Assembly: GCA_020631675.1 (NCBI GenBank)
Contig: JAHDGT010000323.1
Coordinates: 1-5,525 of the forward strand
Length of the DNA stretch: 5,525 nucleotides
Origin: Bacteroidota bacterium
GTDB taxonomy: Bacteria > Bacteroidota > Bacteroidia > Chitinophagales > UBA2359
Direction: 5' to 3'
Both the position numbers and the translations under genes were made by a program. The notes beneath the pieces were generated by a model. It was given only the letters and a program-made list of their open reading frames with translations. It was not told the origin of the DNA and made no database searches. Position 1 is the first letter of the stretch, and every line of letters begins with the position of its first letter. This document shows, one piece after another, positions 1 to 5,503 of this stretch.

Positions 1-17
1 CTTAATAAGAACGGATA

Positions 18-42
18 GCCCGGTGACCTGCCGCAGGCGGGC
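18..42. repeat. GC-rich nested inverted repeat upstream of lptC
   Basis: Two nested inverted pairs are visible: outer arms GCCCG (18-22) and CGGGC (38-42), and inner arms CCTG (27-30) and CAGG (34-37) around a 3-nt CCG loop. The stretch is far more GC-rich than its surroundings. It could be an intergenic palindromic repeat of the REP type or the terminator of a gene lying left of the window. No T-tract follows on the plus strand, which weakens the terminator reading. Only one copy lies in the window, so its repeat status cannot be shown here. Confidence 0.35.
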
Positions 43-82
43 ACGCACCCTGCTGAAAATCATATCTGTCGATTTTATGGAT

Positions 83-90
83 TACCTTTG
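83..90 (+). promoter_or_regulatory. Bacteroidota -7 promoter element for lptC
   Basis: TACCTTTG matches the Bacteroidota primary-sigma -7 consensus TAnnTTTG exactly. It ends 7 nt before the ATG at 98, so transcription would begin at or almost at the start codon. No clear TTTG -33 element is seen 19-21 nt upstream. The same 8-mer sits 6 nt before the marR start, which supports both calls. The GGAGG at 90-94 lies only 3 nt from the ATG, too close for a normal ribosome binding site. Confidence 0.5.
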
Positions 91-97
91 GAGGCAT

Positions 98-673
98 ATG
101 AGATCAAGGATACAAATCGGATATTTCGGACTTTTTAGCGCATTCTTTTTGCTGTGTTTTTCTGCTTGTGAGAATAAGATGGAGGAGGTGCAGGATTTAT
201 CTGAAAAGTTGGAGCATTTGGTGGAAACGGCTAAGGAGGTGGAGATTTTTTACAGTGAATCCGCGGATGTGAAGGTGCGTTTGCAGGCTCCTGTGCTCTT
301 GCGCCATAAGACGGATGATCCTTATGCGGAGTTTCCGGATGGGGTGAATGTTACTTTTTTTGATGATTCTTTAAAGGTGGGCAGTGTGATGACGGCGGGC
401 TATGGCGTGCGGCGTGAAAAGCAACAGCTGACTTCGGTGCAGCGGAATGTGGTCTGGGAGAATAAACGCAAGATGGAGCGACTGGAAACGGAGGAGTTGG
501 TCTGGGACGAGAAAAATAAAAAGATCAAAACGGATAAATTCGTGAAGGTGACCACGGACTCAGAGATCATTATGAGCGAGGGGCTGGTCGCGGAGCAGGA
601 TTTTAGTTCGTATGAATTTTTGAATGTGACCGGGCGCATTCAGGTGGATGAAGACAGGTACGGGGATTATTGA
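98..673 (+). CDS. lptC: LPS export periplasmic protein LptC (lipoprotein form)
   Basis: LptC receives lipopolysaccharide from the LptBFG transporter at the inner membrane and passes it to the LptA-type periplasmic bridge. The 191-residue product has a short basic N-terminus, a hydrophobic segment and a lipobox-like FSAC, with Cys at residue 24 followed by Glu-Asn. It therefore looks like a lipoprotein rather than the uncleaved membrane-anchored form of enterobacteria. The remainder is a beta-rich LptC/DUF1239 domain with typical Bacteroidota blocks: YSESADVKVRLQAPVLL, YAEFPDGVNVTFFDD, LETEELVWDEK and the IKTDKFVKVTT region. I chose ATG 98 because it follows a perfect -7 element and gives a compact signal peptide. 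ATG 77 (198 aa) remains possible, and the frame is open back to 23. The coding strand is unusually rich in G and T compared with the other genes here. The gene appears to be monocistronic, since the next gene is convergent. Confidence 0.85.
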   Translation: MRSRIQIGYFGLFSAFFLLCFSACENKMEEVQDLSEKLEHLVETAKEVEIFYSESADVKVRLQAPVLLRHKTDDPYAEFPDGVNVTFFDDSLKVGSVMTAGYGVRREKQQLTSVQRNVVWENKRKMERLETEELVWDEKNKKIKTDKFVKVTTDSEIIMSEGLVAEQDFSSYEFLNVTGRIQVDEDRYGDY

Positions 674-728
674 TTTGTTGATTGTTAGATCGTGCGGGAT
701 CTTAATTTTAGCTTCGGGCTTTTATGTC

Positions 729-1229
729 TTAATTATTGCTACTCTTTTCACCTTCCTTATGCGGGTCATTGGCCTTTGGGATGTGTTTCTTGAAATTAGC
801 GATGGCATCAGGGATATGATTCATCACATTGAAGAAAGCGGAGCGATCATTGGGGTCGAGATCTCTTGTTATGGCGCGCTCTAAACGATAAACAGAACGC
901 ATGGCGAGTAGACGCATTTCTTCACCTCTCTCCGTTAGTCGGATAAAGACTTTGCGCTTATCTTGATCGTCGCGATGACGGTACACTAATTCTCGCTCTT
1001 CCATAGACTTGAGGAGGCGGGATAAGCTATTGGGCTGCATGCCCATACGAGGCGCGATCTGAGTAACGGGTGTTCCACCTTCTTCACTGATCGTTAATAG
1101 TACGAATCCCATTGATAAGGTACCATCGTATTCGGCGGCGATATTGTTGTATACCTGAGATATTTCCAACCATGCGGTGCGCAGGCGGTAAACGATCAGC
1201 TCTTCGGCGGCTTTCTTAAATAAATCCAT
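729..1229 (-). CDS. MarR-family winged-helix transcriptional regulator
   Basis: This 166-residue protein has the MarR architecture: N-terminal dimerisation helices (about 1-50), a winged helix-turn-helix (about 53-102) and C-terminal dimerisation helices (about 103-150). The recognition-helix region is MGMQPNSLSRLLKSMEER (62-79). The wing carries the family signature RDDQDKRKVFIRLTERG (86-102). It resembles a Bacteroidota subgroup (GMxxxSLSRxLKSMEE) that, from memory, is often found next to fatty-acid beta-oxidation genes; no such genes are in this window. The likely role is a dimeric repressor or activator responding to a small ligand. The start is ATG 1229; the frame extends three codons to a TTG at 1238, but that TTG overlaps the -7 element and is unlikely to be used. 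The gene lies downstream of a strong hairpin, so it is probably transcribed separately from the esterase gene. The C-terminal tail (about 150-166) is charged and probably disordered. Target genes cannot be read from the sequence. Confidence 0.9.
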   Translation of the reverse strand: MDLFKKAAEELIVYRLRTAWLEISQVYNNIAAEYDGTLSMGFVLLTISEEGGTPVTQIAPRMGMQPNSLSRLLKSMEERELVYRHRDDQDKRKVFIRLTERGEEMRLLAMRSVYRLERAITRDLDPNDRSAFFNVMNHIPDAIANFKKHIPKANDPHKEGEKSSNN

Positions 1230-1235
1230 AGCGCG

Positions 1236-1243
1236 CAAAGGTA
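1236..1243 (-). promoter_or_regulatory. Bacteroidota -7 promoter element for the marR-like gene
   Basis: On the minus strand this reads TACCTTTG, an exact TAnnTTTG match, 6 nt before the ATG at 1229. The message would be leaderless or nearly so. The upstream -33 region has no perfect TTTG; a TTTA occurs about 22 nt away. The same 8-mer lies 7 nt before lptC. Confidence 0.5.
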
Positions 1244-1266
1244 AACCATTGATAGCTAAAATGAGT

Positions 1267-1302
1267 AAAGGCAGATGCGGAATGTATTCCGCATCTGCCT
1301 TT
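1267..1302 (-). terminator. Perfect 16-bp hairpin, probable terminator of the esterase gene
   Basis: Arms AAAGGCAGATGCGGAA (1267-1282) and TTCCGCATCTGCCTTT (1287-1302) are exact reverse complements around a 4-nt loop. On the minus strand the hairpin lies 42 nt after the esterase stop and is followed by ACTCATTTT, a broken U-rich tail. It also sits upstream of the marR promoter, so it would insulate that gene from read-through. The symmetry means it could also act on plus-strand transcripts. Confidence 0.8.
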
Positions 1303-1344
1303 ATGGTATTATCAGTAGGTTAAATGCCTAAAGGTGTCTGCTGT

Positions 1345-2511
1345 TTATTGCTTTACCATTAATTGCTTGTTGCTGCCTAATGGTGTTTTTACAGCTAAGA
1401 TGTAAGTACCGGCTGCTAGGGTTTCCAAGTTCAAATGTGCTTGTTGCGCAACGGTACCCAACTGTTTTTGCACTAATAATCGACCATTCAGATCGTACAG
1501 TTGTACCAGTTCGATACGGTCATTGGCGGTGATGTTCAGCAGGTCTCCAACAGGAGTAGGATAGCTGGTCACGGTTAAACCGGAAGCGGCATCTACTAAG
1601 TTATCAGACACATTGGTGTTGAAATCACTCATAGTGAACTGCTCGAAGAAATTCCAGATCACTTGGCTGTAGTACACATCATTAGTGGGCTGATACCAAG
1701 TATGTACGCCTTCGTAAATTTTGAAGAAGACGGTTTCACTTACGCCATCGCAGTTTTCATATTGCCACTTTTCAGCGGTGATGCCATCGTCATAAGCATC
1801 AGGAATGGGTATGATGCTAGGATCCGCATCACAATTGTTATGCGCTGCCCAGTAAGCTGCTGTTTCTTCTGCACTATGAATGAAAGGAGGGAAGCCCCCT
1901 TCGTAAGTAACAACCGGATCAGCTGTACCGTGGAAGTGCATAAGTGGGATCAAGCGTTCTGGTGCGCAATCACTTTCTACCGCATCTACTAAGGTACCCG
2001 CAACAGATGCGAATGCGGTAATACGATCATTCATTTCACAAGCTAAAGTATTGGTCATGAAACCACCCATAGAGAAGCCAGTCGCATAAATTCGCTCCGG
2101 GTCGATGTCGATCTCTTCTAAGGCGTCGATCTCATCAATAAGCGCATTTAAAAAGCCAATGTCATCTACGCTGCCATTGATGCCTACCAGACCATTGTTC
2201 CAAGCTGTACCCCAGAGCGGGTCTTCGATGGCATCCGGGTAAACTGCTACGAAGTTATTGGCATCGGCGAGTTCGTTAAATCCAGAACCCAGCATGATGC
2301 CATTACCCGTATCACCCAAGCCGTGCAGCACGATCACTAAAGGGAGGCTAGGCGGGTAATCTTGCCCTGATTGCTCTGGCGGAATGTGCAGTACATAGCC
2401 ACGATTCAAGCCATCATGGGCAAGGGTGTTGGTAGTGGTGGTTTGTGCGCTGACTTGTAAAAAGAAGCAACAACAAAGAGCACTAAGTAAAAGGTGTACA
2501 GTTCTTCTCAT
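1345..2511 (-). CDS. Secreted PHB-depolymerase/feruloyl-esterase-like hydrolase with T9SS sorting tail
   Basis: This 388-residue protein has three parts. Residues 1-22 form a Sec signal peptide (basic start, Leu/Cys-rich core, predicted cut VSA|Q). Residues about 30-290 form an alpha/beta-hydrolase of the LpqC/polyhydroxybutyrate-depolymerase type (COG3509-like). It shows the oxyanion-hole block VLHGLGD (61-67), nucleophile Ser147 in GFSMGG, Asp198 in HGTADPVV and His270 in GVHTW. Cys158, Cys182, Cys227 and Cys254 sit where related exported esterases place cysteines, so two disulfides are plausible. Residues about 312-388 match the T9SS type A sorting domain: SYPTPVGDLLNI, LYDLNGRLL, LAAGTYILAV and a basic end. 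The protein is therefore expected outside the cell or on its surface, hydrolysing an ester, either a polyester or a feruloyl/acetyl group on plant or algal polysaccharide. The substrate cannot be settled from the motifs. The gene is divergent from the dehalogenase, with 51 bp between the starts, and ends before a perfect hairpin. Confidence 0.85.
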   Translation of the reverse strand: MRRTVHLLLSALCCCFFLQVSAQTTTTNTLAHDGLNRGYVLHIPPEQSGQDYPPSLPLVIVLHGLGDTGNGIMLGSGFNELADANNFVAVYPDAIEDPLWGTAWNNGLVGINGSVDDIGFLNALIDEIDALEEIDIDPERIYATGFSMGGFMTNTLACEMNDRITAFASVAGTLVDAVESDCAPERLIPLMHFHGTADPVVTYEGGFPPFIHSAEETAAYWAAHNNCDADPSIIPIPDAYDDGITAEKWQYENCDGVSETVFFKIYEGVHTWYQPTNDVYYSQVIWNFFEQFTMSDFNTNVSDNLVDAASGLTVTSYPTPVGDLLNITANDRIELVQLYDLNGRLLVQKQLGTVAQQAHLNLETLAAGTYILAVKTPLGSNKQLMVKQ

Positions 2512-2562
2512 ATTCGTGCAGTATATTTAGGTTAAATGCTTGGGATTAAACTAGCAAAATCA
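2512..2562. promoter_or_regulatory. Short divergent promoter region between esterase and dehalogenase genes
   Basis: Only 51 bp separate the two start codons, so both promoters and any operator must overlap here or extend into the genes. On the plus strand TATATTTA (2522-2529) is one base off the -7 consensus TAnnTTTG, about 33 nt before the dehalogenase ATG. An inverted repeat, ATTTA-GGT-TAAAT (2525-2537), overlaps it and could be an operator half-site pair. No convincing -7 element is seen for the esterase on the minus strand. All of this is weak motif evidence. Confidence 0.3.
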
Positions 2563-3501
2563 ATGGACATTATAAGAACGCCAGAGGAACGATTCGCGAA
2601 TTTACCCGATTTTCCTTTTGAACCGAATTACCTTACAATAGAAGGCAGGCGTATTCACTATGTTGAGCAAGCGACAGCAGGGGAGGGGGGCGAACAGGAT
2701 CAGGAACAAGAGGTGGTTCTTTGCCTGCATGGTGAACCCAGCTGGAGCTACTTGTACCGAAAAATGTTGCCCATTCTGGCAAGACCCCAAGGACATAGAG
2801 CGATCGCCTTTGATTTTGTGGGTTTCGGTAGGAGTGACAAGTTACGGAGAAAAAAATCATATAGCTATGAAATGCACTTCAATACCCTGGTGGAATTTGT
2901 TGAGCAGCTCGATTTACGCAATATCACATTAGTAGTACAAGATTGGGGCGGACTGATCGGTTTGCCTTTTGCGGCTGAATATCCGGAACGTGTAAAACGA
3001 CTGGTGATCATGAACACCATGTTGCCTGCCGGTAGTAAGAAGCCTTTGTGGCAATTAATACCAAGAGCTTTTCCGTTTTTCGTTTGGCAAACCTTATCCA
3101 AGCTGCACCCCAGTTTACCCATTGGCAGGATTTTGCAAGTAGGTACGGCCAGCCGTTTGGGTAAAGATGTTTTAGCGGCTTATGATGCGCCTTTTCCTGA
3201 TCGTAGCTATAAAGCAGGGGCGGCGATATGGCCCAGTTTGGTGCCCATACAAGCCAAGGCGGAGGCGGCTTTATACACTCGCCCCGCAAGAGAAAAACTC
3301 AAGCAGTGGACAAAGCCCTGCTTAGTGCTATTCAGTGATAAAGATCCTATTACGGGTTCTTTCGCGGGCTTTTTCAGAAATTTGATACCCAGTGCGAAAA
3401 CAGAGCCATCGGTCACGATCAAAGATGCCGGGCATTTCTTACAAGAGGACAAGGGGGAGGAGATCGCGAAGCATATCATTGAATTTATAGATCGTACTTA
3501 A
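2563..3501 (+). CDS. Haloalkane dehalogenase, subfamily I (DhlA-like)
   Basis: This alpha/beta-hydrolase is predicted to cleave carbon-halogen bonds of haloalkanes with water, giving an alcohol and halide, in the cytoplasm (no signal peptide). Numbered from ATG 2563, the 312-residue protein carries HGEPSWSYLYRKM (56-68) for the oxyanion hole and nucleophile Asp127 next to halide-binding Trp128 in VVQDWGG. The cap domain holds Trp175 in FFVWQTLSK, the acid is Asp261 in FSDKDPITG, and the base is His291 in DAGHFLQED. These positions nearly coincide with Xanthobacter DhlA (Asp124, Trp125, Trp175, Asp260, His289; about 310 aa), which supports both the subfamily and the start. An upstream in-frame ATG at 2536 adds nine residues; family members usually begin at the equivalent of MDIIRTPEERFANLPDFPF, so I prefer 2563. 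A Gly/Gln/Glu-rich insert (about 38-50) follows the first strand. A related epoxide hydrolase is less likely because the nucleophile is followed by Trp and both halide-binding tryptophans are present. The natural substrate is unknown. Confidence 0.88.
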   Translation: MDIIRTPEERFANLPDFPFEPNYLTIEGRRIHYVEQATAGEGGEQDQEQEVVLCLHGEPSWSYLYRKMLPILARPQGHRAIAFDFVGFGRSDKLRRKKSYSYEMHFNTLVEFVEQLDLRNITLVVQDWGGLIGLPFAAEYPERVKRLVIMNTMLPAGSKKPLWQLIPRAFPFFVWQTLSKLHPSLPIGRILQVGTASRLGKDVLAAYDAPFPDRSYKAGAAIWPSLVPIQAKAEAALYTRPAREKLKQWTKPCLVLFSDKDPITGSFAGFFRNLIPSAKTEPSVTIKDAGHFLQEDKGEEIAKHIIEFIDRT

Positions 3502-3575
3502 GAGTGACGTCAAAACATATTTTAATGGCTACTCGTTAATTAGAAATGCATTGCGCTCTAAAGAAACTTCTTGCT

Positions 3576-4052
3576 ATGAAAAAATCACATTTACTGTTGT
3601 TGGTCATTGCTTTTTTCGCTTTGACACAAAGCAGTTGCAATAGAAACAAGGTTAATTTCTGGAATTTGCCTCTAACTGATTTAGAGGGTAATGCTGTAAA
3701 CTTAGAGCAGTATAAAGGCAAGCCTATTTTTCTGAATTTCTGGGCCACTTGGTGCGGACCCTGTCGCAAGGAAAAACCTACTATAGAAGCAGCCAGAAAA
3801 GCACTGGCAGACACAGACTATGTGTTTCTAATGATCAGCGAAGAAGATCCTGAGCTGATCAAGCGGTATAAGCAAGCCATGCCTTTTGATTTTACCTATC
3901 TGCACATTGAAAGGAACATTAAGACGCTTGGCGTATTTTATATCCCCCAAACCTATATCATAGGCAGAGACGGCAAAGTGAAATTTGAACACCAAGACAT
4001 GCTGAATTGGTCCGCCCCTGAAAATTTAAAGAAGCTGCGTAGCTTTTTGTAA
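3576..4052 (+). CDS. TlpA/thioredoxin-like lipoprotein
   Basis: This is a small periplasmic-side thiol-disulfide oxidoreductase of the TlpA/ResA type. From ATG 3576 the product is 158 residues. It has a basic start (MKKS), a hydrophobic core and a loose lipobox QSSC with Cys21, so it is probably lipid-anchored. A thioredoxin fold follows: the lead-in FWNLPLTDLEGNAVNLEQYK, strand PIFLNFWATW, active site WCGPC (59-63), and the cis-proline loop FYIPQTYIIGRDGKV with Pro124. The two redox cysteines are intact. It lacks the extra N-terminal domain found in many larger Bacteroidota TlpA proteins. An in-frame ATG at 3546 would add ten residues before MKKS; the later start gives a normal signal peptide. 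It lies 74 bp after the dehalogenase on the same strand with no visible terminator between, so co-transcription is possible. A strong terminator follows. Its redox partner is unknown; cytochrome-c maturation or general reduction of exported proteins are the usual family roles. Confidence 0.85.
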   Translation: MKKSHLLLLVIAFFALTQSSCNRNKVNFWNLPLTDLEGNAVNLEQYKGKPIFLNFWATWCGPCRKEKPTIEAARKALADTDYVFLMISEEDPELIKRYKQAMPFDFTYLHIERNIKTLGVFYIPQTYIIGRDGKVKFEHQDMLNWSAPENLKKLRSFL

Positions 4053-4070
4053 TGAAAAAACTACCTCATA

Positions 4071-4109
4071 AAAAAAGCCCGCTGGAGAATCATTCCAGCG
4101 GGCTTTTTT
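4071..4109. terminator. Bidirectional rho-independent terminator between the tlpA-like gene and dnaN
   Basis: Arms AAAAAAGCCCGCTGGA (4071-4086) and TCCAGCGGGCTTTTTT (4094-4109) are perfect reverse complements around a 7-nt loop. The stem has a GC-rich core and a six-base T run in both directions. It lies 18 nt after the stop of the TlpA-like gene (+) and 19 nt after the stop of dnaN (-), so it can end both convergent transcripts. Confidence 0.95.
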
Positions 4110-4128
4110 GTGCGATATGATTTTATGA

Positions 4129-5250
4129 TCAATTATTCAACATGATCGGCATAACGAGCATGAGAATGTCTTCGTCATCTAACTTCTCGGCAGGAACGAT
4201 GATACCCGCTCTTTGTGGCGTAGATAGATTCAGAACCACTTCTTCCGCACTTAAAACGCCCAAGATCTCTACTAAGAAACGCGCATTGAATGCGATCTTT
4301 AAGGGTGCGCCGTCAGAAGCACAGGTCAAACGCTCTTTTGCTTCATTGCTATAATCAATATCCTGTGCCGAAAGAGTCATGTCTTCCCCATCAATATCCA
4401 GTACTACCTGATAGGTGGTCTTGTTAGAGAAAATGGAAATACGCTTCAGCGCATTCTGTATGTCCAGACGGTTAACCGTTACTTTATTCGGGTTTTCGGC
4501 AGGGATAACAGCCGTATAATCCGGATAGCGAGCATCGATCAGTCGACAAGATAAATGTACGCCTTCAAAGCTGAAAAAGGCGTTGGTCGCATCATAAGAT
4601 AAAGAAAGCGGTGTAGCCTTAGAGGGCAATGCTTTGCCCAGTAAAGTCAATGCTTTTTTAGGTAAGATGAATGTAGTAGCACTGCCGCCTTTCGCATCCG
4701 TACGCTTGTAGCGTACCAATTTGTGCGCGTCCGTAGCAACAAAGGTGATGCTATCTTCCTCGATCTGGAAGTAAACACCAGTCATGGCAGGGCGCAGCTC
4801 GTCACTGCTTACAGCAAATAAACAATGTGCGATCGCCCGCCCGATGATGTCGCTGTCAATTTGCAAATTCGTCACCTCTTCGCCAGCACTAGCTATCGTA
4901 GGGAAATCTTCTCCGGGTTCTCCTAATAACTTATAATTACCATTGCTGGAAACGATCTCGATGGCTTGTGAGCCAGTATCTATCTTAAAAGTCAAAGGCT
5001 GATCCGGCAATGTCTTCAACACATCAGTCAAGATGCGGGCGGGTATAGCAATGCTGCCATCGTCTTGCCCCATTACATCCAAACTGGTAGACATGGAAGT
5101 TTCCAGATCCGTAGCAGAGATGCGCAAATTGCCCTCAGATAGTGTGAATAAGAAATCTTCTAAGATGGGTAAGCTGGAGTTCACCCCAACAGCACCTTGT
5201 ACCAGTTGTAGGTGCGATAATAAGGTGGCGGTTGATACGGTAAATATCAT
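4129..5250 (-). CDS. dnaN: DNA polymerase III subunit beta (sliding clamp)
   Basis: The beta clamp is a ring-shaped dimer that encircles DNA and tethers DNA polymerase III and other replication and repair proteins. The 373-residue product has the usual family length and three tandem clamp folds (about 1-120, 128-245 and 250-373). Family signatures are visible: SSLPILEDFLF (25-35), ISATDLETSM (44-53), ELRPAMTGVYF (151-161), ATDAHKLVRY (172-181) and RLIDARYPDY (236-245). The C-terminal MLVMPIML (364-371) forms part of the hydrophobic pocket that binds clamp-interacting peptides. The start at ATG 5250 gives MIFTVSTATLLSHLQ, the normal beginning for Bacteroidota DnaN. No frameshift or missing domain is seen. 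dnaA is not adjacent on the visible side: 275 bp of non-coding DNA lie upstream of dnaN, with a divergent promoter candidate. Expression is expected to be constitutive, possibly modulated by DnaA given the consensus boxes at 5143 and 5382. Confidence 0.97.
   Translation of the reverse strand: MIFTVSTATLLSHLQLVQGAVGVNSSLPILEDFLFTLSEGNLRISATDLETSMSTSLDVMGQDDGSIAIPARILTDVLKTLPDQPLTFKIDTGSQAIEIVSSNGNYKLLGEPGEDFPTIASAGEEVTNLQIDSDIIGRAIAHCLFAVSSDELRPAMTGVYFQIEEDSITFVATDAHKLVRYKRTDAKGGSATTFILPKKALTLLGKALPSKATPLSLSYDATNAFFSFEGVHLSCRLIDARYPDYTAVIPAENPNKVTVNRLDIQNALKRISIFSNKTTYQVVLDIDGEDMTLSAQDIDYSNEAKERLTCASDGAPLKIAFNARFLVEILGVLSAEEVVLNLSTPQRAGIIVPAEKLDDEDILMLVMPIMLNN
5143..5151 (-). promoter_or_regulatory. 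Consensus DnaA box inside the 5' end of dnaN
   Basis: The minus strand reads TTATTCACA, an exact match to TTATNCACA. It lies about 100 nt inside the dnaN reading frame (codons for LFTL), so coding constraint alone could explain it. It is one of only two exact matches I found in the window, 239 bp from the other and in the same orientation. Confidence 0.35.
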
Positions 5251-5309
5251 AGGAGTCGCAAATTAAGCGGTGAAGAAAATGACCTGAGGGCGCAAGTCAT
5301 GTAGTTTCG

Positions 5310-5317
5310 CTAAGGTA
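5310..5317 (-). promoter_or_regulatory. Candidate -7 promoter element for dnaN
   Basis: The minus strand reads TACCTTAG, one base off TAnnTTTG, with TTG placed 21 nt upstream as a plausible -33 element. Transcription from here would leave a leader of roughly 50-55 nt before the dnaN ATG. A second, poorer candidate, TTAATTTG (5259-5266), lies 8 nt before the ATG and is also one base off consensus. Confidence 0.4.
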
Positions 5318-5381
5318 CGACCTTGTGCTTGATTATACCAATCGCAGGCAAGCTTTAGAGCTTATGCAAGTGGATTTAGAC

Positions 5382-5390
5382 TGTGTATAA
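5382..5390 (-). promoter_or_regulatory. Consensus DnaA box upstream of dnaN
   Basis: The minus strand reads TTATACACA, an exact match to the DnaA-box consensus TTATNCACA. It lies 131 bp upstream of the dnaN start, between the two candidate divergent promoters. DnaA bound here could regulate dnaN or take part in an origin; a single intergenic box is not enough to call oriC. Confidence 0.45.
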
Positions 5391-5464
5391 ATTGAAGTGA
5401 TTCAGGTATTTTTTTAGCACTTTTGCAAAACGTAAAAACATAAGTCGACCACTTATTGTTATAC

Positions 5465-5472
5465 TACCTTAG
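5465..5472 (+). promoter_or_regulatory. Candidate -7 element for a gene right of the window
   Basis: TACCTTAG followed by C gives the same 9-mer (TACCTTAGC) as the minus-strand candidate upstream of dnaN, in the opposite orientation. No good TTG is seen 19-21 nt upstream. No start codon of a long frame follows within the window, so its target gene is not visible. Confidence 0.3.
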
Positions 5473-5503
5473 CCTTCATTCAAACCCGCTGTTTAAGGCT
5501 GAG
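5468..5503. repeat. Inverted repeat near the right edge
   Basis: CTTAGCCTT (5468-5476) pairs with AAGGCTGAG (5495-5503) over 9 bp with one G-U pair. Inside it AAAC (5482-5485) pairs with GTTT (5491-5494) around a 5-nt loop, leaving a 5-nt bulge on the left. No T-tract follows on the plus strand, so it does not look like a terminator in that direction. It overlaps the -7 candidate at 5465, so it would be only partly transcribed from there. Confidence 0.4.

Noticed and set aside
674..728. Possible terminator between lptC and the marR-like gene
   Set aside because: Only very short stems are present (AGATC/GATCT at 687-702 and AGC/GCT at 710-720), too weak to call.
648..884. Plus-strand 78-codon frame with a hydrophobic stretch, overlapping the end of lptC
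   Set aside because: Most of it lies antisense to the well-supported C-terminal half of the MarR gene, it has no recognisable family, and its hydrophobic look arises from T-rich non-coding sequence plus the antisense frame.
1663..1992. Plus-strand 109-codon frame within the esterase gene
   Set aside because: It is antisense to conserved alpha/beta-hydrolase blocks including the catalytic Asp and His regions, so it is a shadow frame.
2536..2562. Upstream ATG extension of the dehalogenase (nine residues)
   Set aside because: Family members begin at the position equivalent to ATG 2563, and numbering from there matches DhlA catalytic positions almost exactly.
3271..3279. DnaA-box-like TTATACACT inside the dehalogenase gene
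   Set aside because: It misses the consensus at the last base and lies in coding sequence far from dnaN, so it is probably chance.
3505..3512. Palindrome TGACGTCA just after the dehalogenase stop
   Set aside because: An 8-bp palindrome is expected by chance in a window of this size and nothing else supports a binding site.
5350..5363. Small hairpin AAGCT-TTAG-AGCTT upstream of dnaN
   Set aside because: A five-base stem with two A-T pairs and no T-tract is too weak to call a terminator or structured element.
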